NCBI RefSeq assembly: GCF_026790065.1
Contig: NZ_JALAMO010000021.1
Span: 1 to 54,674 of the forward strand
Source of the DNA: Bacillus sp. N13C7
GTDB taxonomy: Bacteria; Bacillota; Bacilli; Bacillales; Bacillaceae
Reading direction: 5' to 3'
DNA length: 54,674 nt
The position numbers and the translations under genes are program-made. Below are positions 26,916 to 35,617 of this stretch, piece after piece (position 1 is the stretch's first letter; every line of letters begins with the position of its first letter). The notes beneath the pieces were generated by a model. It was not told where the DNA came from, ran no database searches, and saw nothing but the letters and a program-made list of their open reading frames with translations.

Positions 26916-26944
26916 ATTATACTATTTTATTCCATGTTTGCTAA
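26916..26944 (-). promoter_or_regulatory. SigmaA-like promoter of the 233-aa cargo gene
   Basis: On the minus strand TTAGCA (4 of 6), a 17-base spacer and a perfect TATAAT. The -35 lies within the 3' end of the minor head gene. A dedicated promoter inside the late operon supports lysogenic expression of the cargo. Confidence 0.65.
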
Positions 26945-27844
26945 GACTTCTCTTCGAATCTCTTCTTTTTCCTTAACTGATAAACCTAAAATCTCGTTAT
27001 CTACAACAGGGGATAGAACGCAATGGCAATGAACCCGCTCCCCTGCTGAGAGTTTAGGATCCCTCGGAAACATGCAAGTCTCGTTGCTACCTGGTATCTG
27101 AAATTCTTCATCCACTCCAATTACTGTGTCATCAAGATCGATGTGATTCTCACGCGGGTTGTTCTTCTTCCCTCCGCTGTGCCGCCATTTCTTTTTCTTT
27201 ACTGCGGGAGATTGTGTATATGACTCATGCTGAGCGGCAGAGGAAGCGGCAAGCACTTCAGTAATGGCCGTGGCACGAGCCCGCTCTCTATCAAATTGCG
27301 GCATGTCTTTGAGCCTCAGTTCAATGTCCTGGATGGAAGAGCCGTTTTCGATAGCATCCGTCAGTACGTTTTCCACTGCTTCATGAGTATTCAGCTTCAT
27401 GACCTTGGCCAGCTTTTCAGACCAGCCTTTGATCCAGTCCGCTGCCCTGGTTGATAAAGCTTCAAATGGGACATCCGGATCCAATGAATCCATGATAACT
27501 CCGGCCAGTTCCTCAACGGTCTGCTGCAGAAATCCCTCGGTAAGCTCATGAAACTCTTCCTCAAAGTCATCCTCCGCAAATAGGTTCTGCGTAAAAAACA
27601 CTAGAAGGGCTTCCAGCGTCTCTTTTGAGTCTTTGCCTATAAAACCATTCAGACCATCTAAAAACTTCTTACGCTGGCGTCTGAGCAATCTGGCAATGCC
27701 TTTTTCATATTCTTCTACAAAGCCGGGTATCTTAGAAAGGCCGGGGAAGTCAGGTACGACCTCCACGAGCTTCTCTCTCTCATCTTCCTCGGCTTTTTGA
27801 ATAAAAGCATTCAGACTATCAAGCAGCTTATCTGTTTTGTTCAT
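26927..27844 (-). CDS. Minor head protein (SPP1 gp7-like, YqbB/C position)
   Basis: A 305-residue protein with a helical N-terminus and a C-terminal SPP1 gp7-type domain: FDRERARATAITEVLAASSA, KKWRHSGGKKNNPRENHIDL and FPRDPKLSAGERVHCHCVLS. Proteins of this family bind the portal and enter the head, affecting DNA ejection. Its ATG overlaps the portal stop (ATGA). Confidence 0.9.
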   Translation of the reverse strand: MNKTDKLLDSLNAFIQKAEEDEREKLVEVVPDFPGLSKIPGFVEEYEKGIARLLRRQRKKFLDGLNGFIGKDSKETLEALLVFFTQNLFAEDDFEEEFHELTEGFLQQTVEELAGVIMDSLDPDVPFEALSTRAADWIKGWSEKLAKVMKLNTHEAVENVLTDAIENGSSIQDIELRLKDMPQFDRERARATAITEVLAASSAAQHESYTQSPAVKKKKWRHSGGKKNNPRENHIDLDDTVIGVDEEFQIPGSNETCMFPRDPKLSAGERVHCHCVLSPVVDNEILGLSVKEKEEIRREVLANME

Positions 27845-29373
27845 CGCTTTATATCCTCCAGAACATCCCGCATATCTTTTAATAACCCGATCACGTTAGG
27901 AGTGCCGCTCATAGATTTAAACAGCGCAGCCAAAGGATCCGAAGCGGGCGCCGCTGTATTTTTACCTATCGGCCTGCTGTACTCTTCCTCTGGCCATTCT
28001 TCAAGCGTCTTACCAAGAATACGTCCAGCCAGATCACGCAGATCATTCGGTGAGACTGCGCCGGCATTAATAAAAGGAGTCAGAACCTTTGCTATCTCAA
28101 TAGGATCCCGGAAATCCGGTCCTTTTAACTGCAGCTCGACCTTATGAATTTCAAGATCATTTAAGAATAAAGCATTCAGCTTACCTGTGATTAATTTTCT
28201 TTCCGGCTGAAATACTTGTTCCTCAGTAATCTTTCTGGCCGTGTCAGCTGTCGCCTTGTTATAGTCCTGGGCTTCGCCAGTATAGAGCGGTGGTAGACGG
28301 AAGGCAGATCGGAGCTTGTCCCTGCTCTTTTGGTCATATTCCAGGAATAACGCATCTTGCTGAAGAATTTCAGCCAATGACTTAATTTCCACTTTAACGG
28401 GTGTGATTTCTTCATCGCCTTCAATGTTTTTACCTTTGGCTATCCCTTCCGCTTCAAGCAAAAGGAACTTATGAGCGTTTTCCACACCTTCAAGACCGTT
28501 CATATAGTCCTGCAGCTGCTTATATGAGTCTTCAGAGAGCATTCCATTTTCAATGGTTATAGCCGCGGGAACGTGCCGGCCCTGTTTGAAGTACATGAAG
28601 TTCAACTCTTCAGCCTTACGAGCGCCGTATAAATTGACGATGTGGCCAATCCACCGAGGCTTCCCGTATGCTCCGCTCCCAATTTTAAAATGCACAACCT
28701 CATTGGCCTGCTTTTCAAAAGGAGTCTTTTCATCATATTCTCCTGTTTCAGAATTCAAGATTCGGGGATCTCCGTATTCTTTGAAAAACACTCTTTTTCC
28801 ATTGATGATCTGCACATATTTCCGGAAGCGTTTTTGGCGCTGGATCTTCTTTAATTTACTTGACTCAAAATAATTGTATGGAACCTCTATAGGTTCTGAT
28901 AATGAGCAAACTCGTACATACTCAGAAGCCATATGTTCAATGCCAGCCGGTTTCCCGGCTCCGTCTCGGATCACTTCTATATATCCATTGCCGGTCTTTT
29001 CCCGGTCTTCTATGCTAAAGCCGAGTAATGTTTCAGCTGATTCATCAAAATGAATATACTTGATGAATTCTTCGAGTTGCTGCCATTCTTTATCCGCTGC
29101 CGTTTTTTCTGCAGAATCCACTTCATCAGAATTGATATCCTTTGAGTATTTCATCTCGAAGCCGAAGCCCACTACATTGGTCTTGTACGCATCCACACAC
29201 TGCTGTAAGATCGTCGAATACTCTGCGATGTGTTTAAGCTCTTTAAGGTTATACGGCGGGGGTATGATATTCTCTCCGTACATATCTTCAAATTCATCTT
29301 TATAAATCTGTTTTGTTGTTTCAGTAGGCGGAGCAGCTTTAAATACTCGCGCTTTAACTGTAGATTTACTCAT
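27841..29373 (-). CDS. xkdE: Portal protein XkdE/YqbA
   Basis: A 510-residue portal. Typical portal features are LKHIAEYSTILQQCVDAYKT at the N-terminus, GNGYIEVIRDGAGKPAGIEH, VVHFKIGSGAYGKPRWIGHI and the C-terminal FRLPPLYTGEAQDYNKATAD. It forms the dodecameric ring for DNA entry. It follows the large terminase gene by four bases. Confidence 0.95.
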   Translation of the reverse strand: MSKSTVKARVFKAAPPTETTKQIYKDEFEDMYGENIIPPPYNLKELKHIAEYSTILQQCVDAYKTNVVGFGFEMKYSKDINSDEVDSAEKTAADKEWQQLEEFIKYIHFDESAETLLGFSIEDREKTGNGYIEVIRDGAGKPAGIEHMASEYVRVCSLSEPIEVPYNYFESSKLKKIQRQKRFRKYVQIINGKRVFFKEYGDPRILNSETGEYDEKTPFEKQANEVVHFKIGSGAYGKPRWIGHIVNLYGARKAEELNFMYFKQGRHVPAAITIENGMLSEDSYKQLQDYMNGLEGVENAHKFLLLEAEGIAKGKNIEGDEEITPVKVEIKSLAEILQQDALFLEYDQKSRDKLRSAFRLPPLYTGEAQDYNKATADTARKITEEQVFQPERKLITGKLNALFLNDLEIHKVELQLKGPDFRDPIEIAKVLTPFINAGAVSPNDLRDLAGRILGKTLEEWPEEEYSRPIGKNTAAPASDPLAALFKSMSGTPNVIGLLKDMRDVLEDIKR

Positions 29374-29377
29374 TCAC

Positions 29378-30691
29378 TTACCCCCTTTCTCTGCTTCGTG
29401 GTCTTGACCGTTTAGGTCTTCCTTTTGATTCTTCTTTCAGATCGGTTACCTCGTAATCATCAAGCGCGTACCATATCGCTGAAAGTGTATGCGGGTCTAT
29501 GGTGAACTCGTCTTCTATGATATGGCCCAGCTTATCTTTAGCGTAGGTGAGCGGCTTCAGCTCATAAATCGTATTCTCGCATCGATCAGAACATATGATT
29601 TTCTTGAACCGCTTGATCTTCTTAGTATATTGAAGGCGGGATCCTTTATATTTGTGAGCACCCACCATGTTGAATCCTTGCCGTTGAAAATAACGGATCG
29701 TTTTGGGCTCCGCTGAGTCCGCTTTTATTAATTCCTTAGTCTCAGTAAATTCACTGAGTTCTTCGGCCGTTTGGTCGTCCGTCATTCCATTTTTGTAATA
29801 CTCCCAATAGATATAGAGGTATTTCTTTTCGTGATCCACAGCGAGCCGGACAACGGCGTTATACGACTCCTCAAAACCAAAGTCCATGCCAACTCGTTTA
29901 AGTGGTCGGTTAATATTAGCAATTGCTGTCATAACCTCTTCATGTGGCCGTTCTTCAAACTGCGGCAGCACACGAACCCCATTCACGCCAAAATGACCTT
30001 TCCGCGCAATTCGGTAAAGGTCTGGATCGTATTCTTTCATTTCATCAAGCTGCTTCACATAGCTTTCCGGAAGAAATAGATTATCGTCCGCTGTTGAGTG
30101 GTGATAATAGGTATCGTTAATTACGACAGTCCGCTTTTCGTATAGCTCTTTATCATCGAGCACAAACCGTTTTTGGCGGTCATCTTTGAAGAAATGCTTA
30201 TATGTCCAGTTATCTTCTCCGACCGGGTTTGTTGAAAGAATCATATGAAGCGGCAATGTCGGGTGACGCAGACGTCCAAGCAGCTCCTTGAACCCCTCAT
30301 ACTTCACCTCAGAACATTCCTCAATCCATATCAGAGAAACGTTATTGATCGATTTCAGTTTGGCTGGCTTATCCAACCCTTTAAATATGATCCGGCCGCC
30401 GTTTGGAAAGCGGATCTGCATTGGTGAAGAAACGCATCTAACAATATGATCGATCTCAAGGTCATTGATAATTTCATCAAAGAGTGAAAAAGTAGAGTCC
30501 CTGTGTGTGTCATATACTTCCCTCACGACAAGAACGGTCCGCTTCTCTTCCAGTAATTTAAGAACAATCTTGAGCGCCACATGATAACTCTTCGAGGATC
30601 CATAACCGCCGACTAGAAACTGAAACTTTTGATTCCAATCAAAAAGAAAATCCTCAAAGTGCGGATTTACTGGCTTTACCTTTTCAATCAT
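29378..30691 (-). CDS. xtmB: Terminase large subunit XtmB/YqaT
   Basis: A 437-residue terminase: Walker A-like GGYGSSKS near residue 28, Walker [11 protein letters not shown] near 123, a coupling motif with [12 protein letters not shown], and a C-terminal nuclease domain with [13 protein letters not shown] (first catalytic Asp), IKADSAEP and DEFTIDP. It cuts and pumps DNA into the prohead. The ATG overlaps the small-subunit stop. All catalytic regions are present, so packaging should be functional. Confidence 0.95.
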   Translation of the reverse strand: MIEKVKPVNPHFEDFLFDWNQKFQFLVGGYGSSKSYHVALKIVLKLLEEKRTVLVVREVYDTHRDSTFSLFDEIINDLEIDHIVRCVSSPMQIRFPNGGRIIFKGLDKPAKLKSINNVSLIWIEECSEVKYEGFKELLGRLRHPTLPLHMILSTNPVGEDNWTYKHFFKDDRQKRFVLDDKELYEKRTVVINDTYYHHSTADDNLFLPESYVKQLDEMKEYDPDLYRIARKGHFGVNGVRVLPQFEERPHEEVMTAIANINRPLKRVGMDFGFEESYNAVVRLAVDHEKKYLYIYWEYYKNGMTDDQTAEELSEFTETKELIKADSAEPKTIRYFQRQGFNMVGAHKYKGSRLQYTKKIKRFKKIICSDRCENTIYELKPLTYAKDKLGHIIEDEFTIDPHTLSAIWYALDDYEVTDLKEESKGRPKRSRPRSRERG

Positions 30692-31566
30692 TTGTCCTCA
30701 TCCTTACGCTTGCGCTTTATCGTAATGTGAACTGAATTATCAACCGGGCGAGCGGTGAGTCGTTCAAGTTCTGCTTGTTTCGTCTCATTCGTAAGATAAA
30801 TGCCGCGCAGCTTCAATTTGTGCTCATCCATTGATCGGGTCATTTCATGTTTCTGTCGGATGGCTTTTAGCCGCTTATCAGTAACTCGGGTCATCGCTTC
30901 CTCTAAGCGGAGAATTTTATCTACACTCGGCTCAGATACCTCTTCAATTTCTGTAACGACAAGGCGCTCATTCATAAGTGCCTGGTGCTTCACTAAACCG
31001 GTTTTCTGGTCCTTGGTCGGCACGATGTCTTTTACTTTTCGCAATTGCTGAAGGACGCGGCGTTGCGTTTCATTCAAGCCACTCTCTATGCGGCTTATTC
31101 TTTGCATCATGCGCCGCTCTCGAAGACTCAGCTCCCTTATTGTTAGATCAATTTGATAAAGCGGGTCTGTTTCGATCTGGCCAAACAGCTCTTTTTCTGT
31201 ATCATCCATGAAATCAAATAAGATTGATTCATACTCACCAGTTCGCACAGAGTTTTTATTTCCTTTAGGAGCTGCGCCACCTCTATTCCCTTTGGCGTTT
31301 TGATTGCCAGGCGGCGCCTTCCCTCCCTTATTTCCTTTGGCGTTTTGGTTACCTTTTGGAGCACCTGGACGAAAAGGAGCGCTCCCTTTAGATTTAGGAG
31401 CGCTCCCTTTCATTTGTTCTTCCCATTTATCGTTTGCCTTCCATTTGCGGATAGTGTTGCTTGTGACGCCTAATTCATCGGCAATGTCTTTTAACTTCTT
31501 GCATCCACCGCTCTCTTCCCACAAACGATAAGCTTCGTCTCTACGTGGATCTCGTGGTCTCGGCAT
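30688..31566 (-). CDS. xtmA: Terminase small subunit XtmA/YqaS
   Basis: A 292-residue DNA-recognition subunit. N-terminal helix-turn-helix ([20 protein letters not shown], residues 22-41). A Gly/Asn/Lys-rich linker with repeated [19 protein letters not shown] units (about 70-105). Helical oligomerisation region at the C-terminus. The first gene of the classical structural operon; the RelA/SpoT-like cargo gene lies just upstream of it. Confidence 0.93.
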   Translation of the reverse strand: MPRPRDPRRDEAYRLWEESGGCKKLKDIADELGVTSNTIRKWKANDKWEEQMKGSAPKSKGSAPFRPGAPKGNQNAKGNKGGKAPPGNQNAKGNRGGAAPKGNKNSVRTGEYESILFDFMDDTEKELFGQIETDPLYQIDLTIRELSLRERRMMQRISRIESGLNETQRRVLQQLRKVKDIVPTKDQKTGLVKHQALMNERLVVTEIEEVSEPSVDKILRLEEAMTRVTDKRLKAIRQKHEMTRSMDEHKLKLRGIYLTNETKQAELERLTARPVDNSVHITIKRKRKDEDK

Positions 31567-31612
31567 TACATCTCACCCACCTCCGGGACTCGTAATTGAG
31601 TTTGAGTTTGTT

Positions 31613-32716
31613 TTACTCTTCTATTGATTTTTGATTTTCTGATTTTGTATTATTTAAAGAAATAGCACTTCCCTTTATATTTTGTATTGCTGCCGCCATC
31701 TGTATTACGGAATTAGGTACCGGGTTTCGAAATTTTGCCCCTGCCATTATGGCACTACGCTTCGCAGCTTGTAATGTTGTCATCATTTCTATTACGGAAC
31801 TAGGCACTGGATTCAATAAGTGTGCATGTTTAATCGAGTAAGTAGAAACGGTTTTATCTTCTATTTTATCTAGGCTATCAATAAGGGAATCTTTTTGCGG
31901 TTGTTGTACATCCATTTGTTCTATAGTACTTCTTAACTCTTCTAACTCTTTCTTAATTTCTTCTCGCTCTTTCTTTAATTCTTTTTGTTTTTTATCCATT
32001 TCCGAAATATACGAAAGATTTTCTTGAATAGAATCAACCATTTCATCCGCACTTCCTGCCAATCTATTTAAAACCTGTAATTGGTTATTCAGAATTACAT
32101 CATCTACATAGTATGGATAACGAAGTTTATGATCTATTTCACTCCAACCTTCTTCAAATATGGTCCGAACTTGAATTTCAGCAGTGTACGTTTTAATTTG
32201 AGTTAGATTATATTCAATTAAATAATGCCAGGACCTATAACTAGCTTCATGTTGTTTGCATTCAAACCTCTGCATTAGTTCAGGTTGAATGAAGTCACCC
32301 TCCCTGTAATAAATAGTAGCTTCACGAAGTGGCCAATGTTCTCTTATAAAATAATCAATTCCTTCAGCATCTTTTTTAGAGATATGGAGAACTCTTAACC
32401 CAATTAAGTCTGTTATTTTTTCTTTATAGTTTTTCAAATCAAATGTGAACTCTTTGTTTTTAATTTTTTTCCTAACTAATTTTTCTATAAGATGCTCTGG
32501 ATCTTTAATTCTCATTCTAACGGAGTGAGCTAAAGAATGAGATCTCAAGATTTTTGCAATTGTTTCACCGGCAGTTTCCAAGCTCTCTCTATGATTTAAG
32601 TAATCATCGTAAATTTGTTTCAAATCACCCCACTGAATCCCTGTTTTATTAAAATCTTCTTCAGAAATGTTGTAGCGCGCAAAAAATTTTTCTCTATTTT
32701 CAATAAGGCTGGCCAT
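31613..32716 (-). CDS. RelA/SpoT-domain nucleotide pyrophosphokinase (toxSAS-like cargo)
   Basis: A 367-residue protein with a complete-looking RelA/SpoT synthetase domain (about 55-210): RMRIKDPEHLIEKLVRK (68-84), D103 in ITDLIGLRVL, YRSWHYLIEY (160-169), AEIQVRT with E180, and WSEIDHKLRYPYY (191-203). No HD hydrolase domain. A coiled coil (about 235-265) follows, then a duplicated motif NPVPxSVIxMxxxxQxxKxSAI (302-323 and 331-352). Single-domain synthetases of phages can make alarmones or pyrophosphorylate tRNA (toxSAS, CapRel). Much more AT-rich than the neighbouring terminase, and inserted between conserved phage genes, so likely cargo with a defence or toxin role. No zinc finger of the CapRel type is visible. 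Confidence 0.85.
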   Translation of the reverse strand: MASLIENREKFFARYNISEEDFNKTGIQWGDLKQIYDDYLNHRESLETAGETIAKILRSHSLAHSVRMRIKDPEHLIEKLVRKKIKNKEFTFDLKNYKEKITDLIGLRVLHISKKDAEGIDYFIREHWPLREATIYYREGDFIQPELMQRFECKQHEASYRSWHYLIEYNLTQIKTYTAEIQVRTIFEEGWSEIDHKLRYPYYVDDVILNNQLQVLNRLAGSADEMVDSIQENLSYISEMDKKQKELKKEREEIKKELEELRSTIEQMDVQQPQKDSLIDSLDKIEDKTVSTYSIKHAHLLNPVPSSVIEMMTTLQAAKRSAIMAGAKFRNPVPNSVIQMAAAIQNIKGSAISLNNTKSENQKSIEE

Positions 32717-32791
32717 ATTTCTCTCTCCCTCTCAAGTTTAAAAACTTTAATTAATATTATGCATTAAAGTCCTAAATTAGGGAATAATGGT

Positions 32792-33037
32792 TTAAATTTC
32801 TTCCTTCTGAAGCTCTATATCAAGCTCTATGAGCTTTTTCAAATCGTCCACAGTGTTCACCTTAATATGGCCACTTTGAAAATCTTTGACCCACTGGGCG
32901 ATACCTGCCTGAATGATTTTTCGGTATTTCTCTTTTGATTGACTGATGTTCTCTAACAACTCGGCACTATGTAAGAGAAGGAGATTTTCTTTTTCGTCAT
33001 CAGAAAGGGAACGTATGTTTCTATTTTCTATTGCCAT
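32792..33037 (-). CDS. Hypothetical helical protein (81 aa)
   Basis: Unrecognised. Charged and helical (SLSDDEKENLLLLHSAELLE, then VNTVDDLKKLIELDIELQKE). It lies upstream of the RelA/SpoT-like gene with a 75-base gap, on the same strand. It could be a terminase-associated phage protein or, less likely, an antitoxin for the downstream synthetase; the sequence does not decide. Confidence 0.65.
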   Translation of the reverse strand: MAIENRNIRSLSDDEKENLLLLHSAELLENISQSKEKYRKIIQAGIAQWVKDFQSGHIKVNTVDDLKKLIELDIELQKEEI

Positions 33038-33068
33038 CCTCCCTGACCTCCATTACAATATGAGATGA

Positions 33069-33113
33069 GAGCGTGATGTTTTTCCACAACGCGGCCGCGT
33101 CTTGATCACGCTC
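33069..33113. repeat. Inverted repeat with central palindrome upstream of the packaging genes
   Basis: GAGCGTGAT (33069-33077) and ATCACGCTC (33105-33113) are perfect inverted arms around a 10-bp palindrome CGCGGCCGCG (33090-33099). It is GC-rich within AT-rich surroundings and lies in a 155-base gap without a gene. It could be a packaging (cos/pac) site, or a hairpin. No evidence decides. Confidence 0.35.
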
Positions 33114-33150
33114 TTTGACAGGGAGTTTCTCTCTGCTTAGAAAGGGAGGG

Positions 33151-33174
33151 TGTTAGCAGCACCCTCTTTTTTTA
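33151..33174 (+). terminator. Plus-strand terminator-like hairpin
   Basis: GGGTG/CACCC type hairpin (GAGGGTGTTAGCAGCACCCTC) followed by seven T on the plus strand. No plus-strand gene precedes it, so it may be the relic of a removed gene or block antisense transcription. Confidence 0.5.
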
Positions 33175-33177
33175 TAC

Positions 33178-33211
33178 AAAAAGAAGTCCTGTTTAGGACT
33201 TCTTCTTTTTT
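33178..33211. terminator. Terminator of the DUF4145 gene
   Basis: AGAAGTCCT/AGGACTTCT with a 4-base loop, A- and T-rich on both sides, overlapping the stop codon of the DUF4145 gene (33193). It would end its minus-strand transcript before the terminase region. Confidence 0.8.
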
Positions 33212-33969
33212 TCAAAATTCAAATTTGGTAATTCATAAATGTTATATAGAATAAAATCTATAATATTTAAATATTGTAGGAGTTCCCTTGATTTAGGTCT
33301 TACAATTTCATGCACTGTCTCATTTCCAATATCTCTAATTTGATTCAGTATTTTTTTCTGTTTTTCATCAATTAAGTTTCTCTTGTGAAGTTCCTCTATC
33401 TTTTCAAACAATTTTAAATTCACCATTACGGGCTTGTTCTCTTTATCTAATACTGCTACCCCTTTTTTCATCTTTGGTCTTTTATCAATCCCATTCACTT
33501 TACATATCGCTTCGATTATCATTCTTATACCCGTATTACATAATAAATTCATTCGGTGTTTATAAGCATTTATCGTTTCATTTCTAATTCCACTTATTAA
33601 ATCAGGTAAATGATTGAACTCAAATTTCTCATTAAATTGCAATAAAATTTCTAGAGTATTCTGCTTCTTCGGCTCTTCAGGATAGACTGTATATTCATCA
33701 TAGTATTCTCTATCATTACGGTAATCTGGCCCAGTTACATTAAACATATCCTCATCGTTATATTTTCTTAAAAAGGCAATAGTATCACAGCCTCTACATT
33801 GAACTATGGAGTATTCATCATAGAATTGAAAATCTGATTCTTCATAATCTAAATAACTGTCCACTAACTTTAACTCATGACCATGCTTATTAGTAACTAT
33901 ATTATGATTTGTTTTTCTCTTACAAGCCCTACAATATAACTTCTCGGGGACTATGACCATACGTTCCAC
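33193..33969 (-). CDS. DUF4145-type protein with zinc ribbon, accessory/defence candidate
   Basis: A 258-residue protein. The N-terminal part has CxxC pairs (C13/C16 and C58/C61) forming a likely zinc ribbon. The C-terminal helical domain carries IRDIGNETVHE (R212, N216, H220), the GNxxxH signature of DUF4145/HEPN-like helical bundles. DUF4145 proteins often occur with restriction-modification and other defence genes. It follows a C5 methyltransferase gene but has its own promoter-like sequence and terminator, so it is a separate unit. Very AT-rich. The function is not established; an RNase role like HEPN toxins would be inference. Confidence 0.75.
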   Translation of the reverse strand: MERMVIVPEKLYCRACKRKTNHNIVTNKHGHELKLVDSYLDYEESDFQFYDEYSIVQCRGCDTIAFLRKYNDEDMFNVTGPDYRNDREYYDEYTVYPEEPKKQNTLEILLQFNEKFEFNHLPDLISGIRNETINAYKHRMNLLCNTGIRMIIEAICKVNGIDKRPKMKKGVAVLDKENKPVMVNLKLFEKIEELHKRNLIDEKQKKILNQIRDIGNETVHEIVRPKSRELLQYLNIIDFILYNIYELPNLNFEKKKKS

Positions 33970-33971
33970 CC

Positions 33972-34008
33972 TTTTTAGAAAAATAATAACATTTTTCTAA
34001 AAATATGC
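33972..34008 (-). promoter_or_regulatory. Promoter and 13-bp inverted repeat in front of the DUF4145 gene
   Basis: On the minus strand TTGCAT (34009-34004), a 16-base spacer and TATTAT form a promoter. A perfect 13-bp inverted repeat (33972-33984 with 33991-34003, loop of 6) covers the spacer, the -10 and the start. It is AT-rich, so a poor terminator; an autoregulatory operator is more likely. Confidence 0.5.
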
Positions 34009-34010
34009 AA

Positions 34011-35030
34011 TTACACAAACCATTGTTTATGAATCTGCTCCGCTATTCTCTTCATCATTAAAGGCGGCACGCTCATACCACAAACATACTGCACTGAAAC
34101 GTCCATAAATTCATAGTCGAGAGGAAATGACTGCATCAAAATAATGTCCCGTTCAGAGATATAATAAGGCTCGTCATATCTAACAAAGACAGAACCACTG
34201 GCAAGTGTAGGCGGTACTAGACTGTTTTTCACTAAAATCGTATTGAAATTAGATTCTTTCCCTTCTGTCCTTTTCGTTATATCACCTATGTTGCAATCTG
34301 ATGGTCTTCTCTTCACCCATCTCCGATACAATTTCGATGTCTCTTTCAATCTGGATCCACGCCCGCTCCTAAACTCTTTATAAGAGATAGGCCGCTCATT
34401 AAACGAAAGCTTTAATTGAGGCAAGTTCAGATCTTTTCTCCGGCCAATAAAAAAGACCCGCTCTCTTCTTTGCGGGACTCCCATTGTGGCAGCATTCAAC
34501 AAAAATACCTGAACGTCATATCCGATTTCTTTCGCTCTTTCTATAACAAGCTTCACATATCCTTTCGCTTTGCCAATGATCATGCCTTTCACGTTCTCTG
34601 CTACAAAAATTTTTGGTTTCAGTCTTTCAACTGCATCCAGGTAATCAAAGAACAAATCATCAAGCGACTGCTTGGCCTGCCCCTCTCTGAAAGCTTTTTC
34701 CTTTCCCCAAGCATCCTCACGATCACCAGCCATTGAAAACACGCTGCATGGTGGGGATCCATCGAAAATATCCAAATTGAATAATTCCTCCGGCAGATCG
34801 TCCAATTTGTTGAATTTCCTGATATCCATTAAAAACGAGTATTTAGGATTGTGATTCTTTCTATAGATTTTCATCATTTGCGGATCAATTTCACAGTTTC
34901 CGAGAAGGTTATATCCAGCAAGCTTATAACCCATGGAGGAACCTCCGCCACATGAAAACGTACTAAAAACCTTCAATCCGTTCTGCTTCACATTTTTTAG
35001 ATCAGACAGATACCATCTATAACTATTCAT
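34011..35030 (-). CDS. Orphan C5-cytosine DNA methyltransferase
   Basis: A 339-residue m5C methyltransferase with all main motifs: motif I TFSCGGGSSMGYKLAGY (24-40), motif IV GSPPCSVFSM (91-100, catalytic C95), motif VI FVAENVKGM (142-150), motif VIII VPQRRERVFFIGRR (185-198), a target-recognition region about 205-285, and motifs IX-X (DIILMQSFPL, VCGMSVPPLM). No restriction enzyme gene is adjacent. Likely role: protecting phage DNA from host restriction. The recognition site cannot be read from sequence. It starts 10 bases after the ParB-like gene. Confidence 0.93.
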   Translation of the reverse strand: MNSYRWYLSDLKNVKQNGLKVFSTFSCGGGSSMGYKLAGYNLLGNCEIDPQMMKIYRKNHNPKYSFLMDIRKFNKLDDLPEELFNLDIFDGSPPCSVFSMAGDREDAWGKEKAFREGQAKQSLDDLFFDYLDAVERLKPKIFVAENVKGMIIGKAKGYVKLVIERAKEIGYDVQVFLLNAATMGVPQRRERVFFIGRRKDLNLPQLKLSFNERPISYKEFRSGRGSRLKETSKLYRRWVKRRPSDCNIGDITKRTEGKESNFNTILVKNSLVPPTLASGSVFVRYDEPYYISERDIILMQSFPLDYEFMDVSVQYVCGMSVPPLMMKRIAEQIHKQWFV

Positions 35031-35040
35031 TGGCGCTCAC

Positions 35041-35562
35041 CTACTCATTGAAAGAGAAACCGCATTTAGGACAGGTATGTTCAAATTGGTCCTCCTCGTA
35101 ATCATCAAGATCAATCTCATGATTATCGTTAACTTTCCCGCCGCTCCCTGCATGTTCTGTCAGATCTTCTAAAATACTTTCTAGTTCGCCTTCTGAAAAG
35201 CCCGTGAAGGACAAATCAAAATTATTTTTTTCAAGCTCTCTTAAAACTTGTTCGAGCTTGTATTCATCCCAATCGCCACCTGTTTTGTTAAGTGCAATAT
35301 TTAAGGCTTTTTCCTCGTTATCATCGAGATTTACCACCGAAACAGTAAGCTCTGTAGGGTTATTCTCCATATGTATTTTGAACCGCTGGTGGCCACCTAC
35401 AAGGTTTTCTGTTCTTTCGTTCCAAACAAGCGGCTCGACATTACCGAACCGTTCAATGGATGCTTTTATTCTTTCATAATCGGGATCACCTGGCTGAAGA
35501 TCAATACGAGGGTTGTATGCAGCGGGGTTAATCTTTTCTACTGGTATAGTTCTAATTTCCAT
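35041..35562 (-). CDS. ParB/sulfiredoxin-fold protein with C-terminal zinc ribbon
   Basis: A 173-residue protein with a ParB-like N-terminal domain: IPVEKINPAAYNPRI, then SIERFGNVEPLVW and ENLVGGHQRFKIHM (the GxHR-like motif), followed by TGGDWDEYKLEQVL. The acidic tail ends in CPKCGFSFNE, half of a zinc ribbon. The start at 35562 has GGAGG at good spacing; the longest frame adds 32 residues without support and covers a terminator. Proteins of this kind often sit next to phage methyltransferases and may be nucleases, DNA-binding adaptors or modification cofactors. Confidence 0.85.
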   Translation of the reverse strand: MEIRTIPVEKINPAAYNPRIDLQPGDPDYERIKASIERFGNVEPLVWNERTENLVGGHQRFKIHMENNPTELTVSVVNLDDNEEKALNIALNKTGGDWDEYKLEQVLRELEKNNFDLSFTGFSEGELESILEDLTEHAGSGGKVNDNHEIDLDDYEEDQFEHTCPKCGFSFNE

Positions 35563-35579
35563 GATGTTTCGCCTCCAAT

Positions 35580-35609
35580 AAAAAAACACCTTATTCAATA
35601 AGGTGTCTG
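35580..35609 (-). terminator. Terminator of the 152-aa membrane protein gene
   Basis: ACACCTTATT/AATAAGGTGT stem with seven T following on the minus strand, between the membrane protein gene and the ParB-like gene. Confidence 0.85.
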
Positions 35610-35617
35610 GTGCTTGT

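Noticed and set aside
31613..32716. CapRel itself
   Set aside because: Length and synthetase domain fit, but the C-terminus has a coiled coil and NPVP repeats and lacks the zinc-finger region, so only a distant analogy is claimed.
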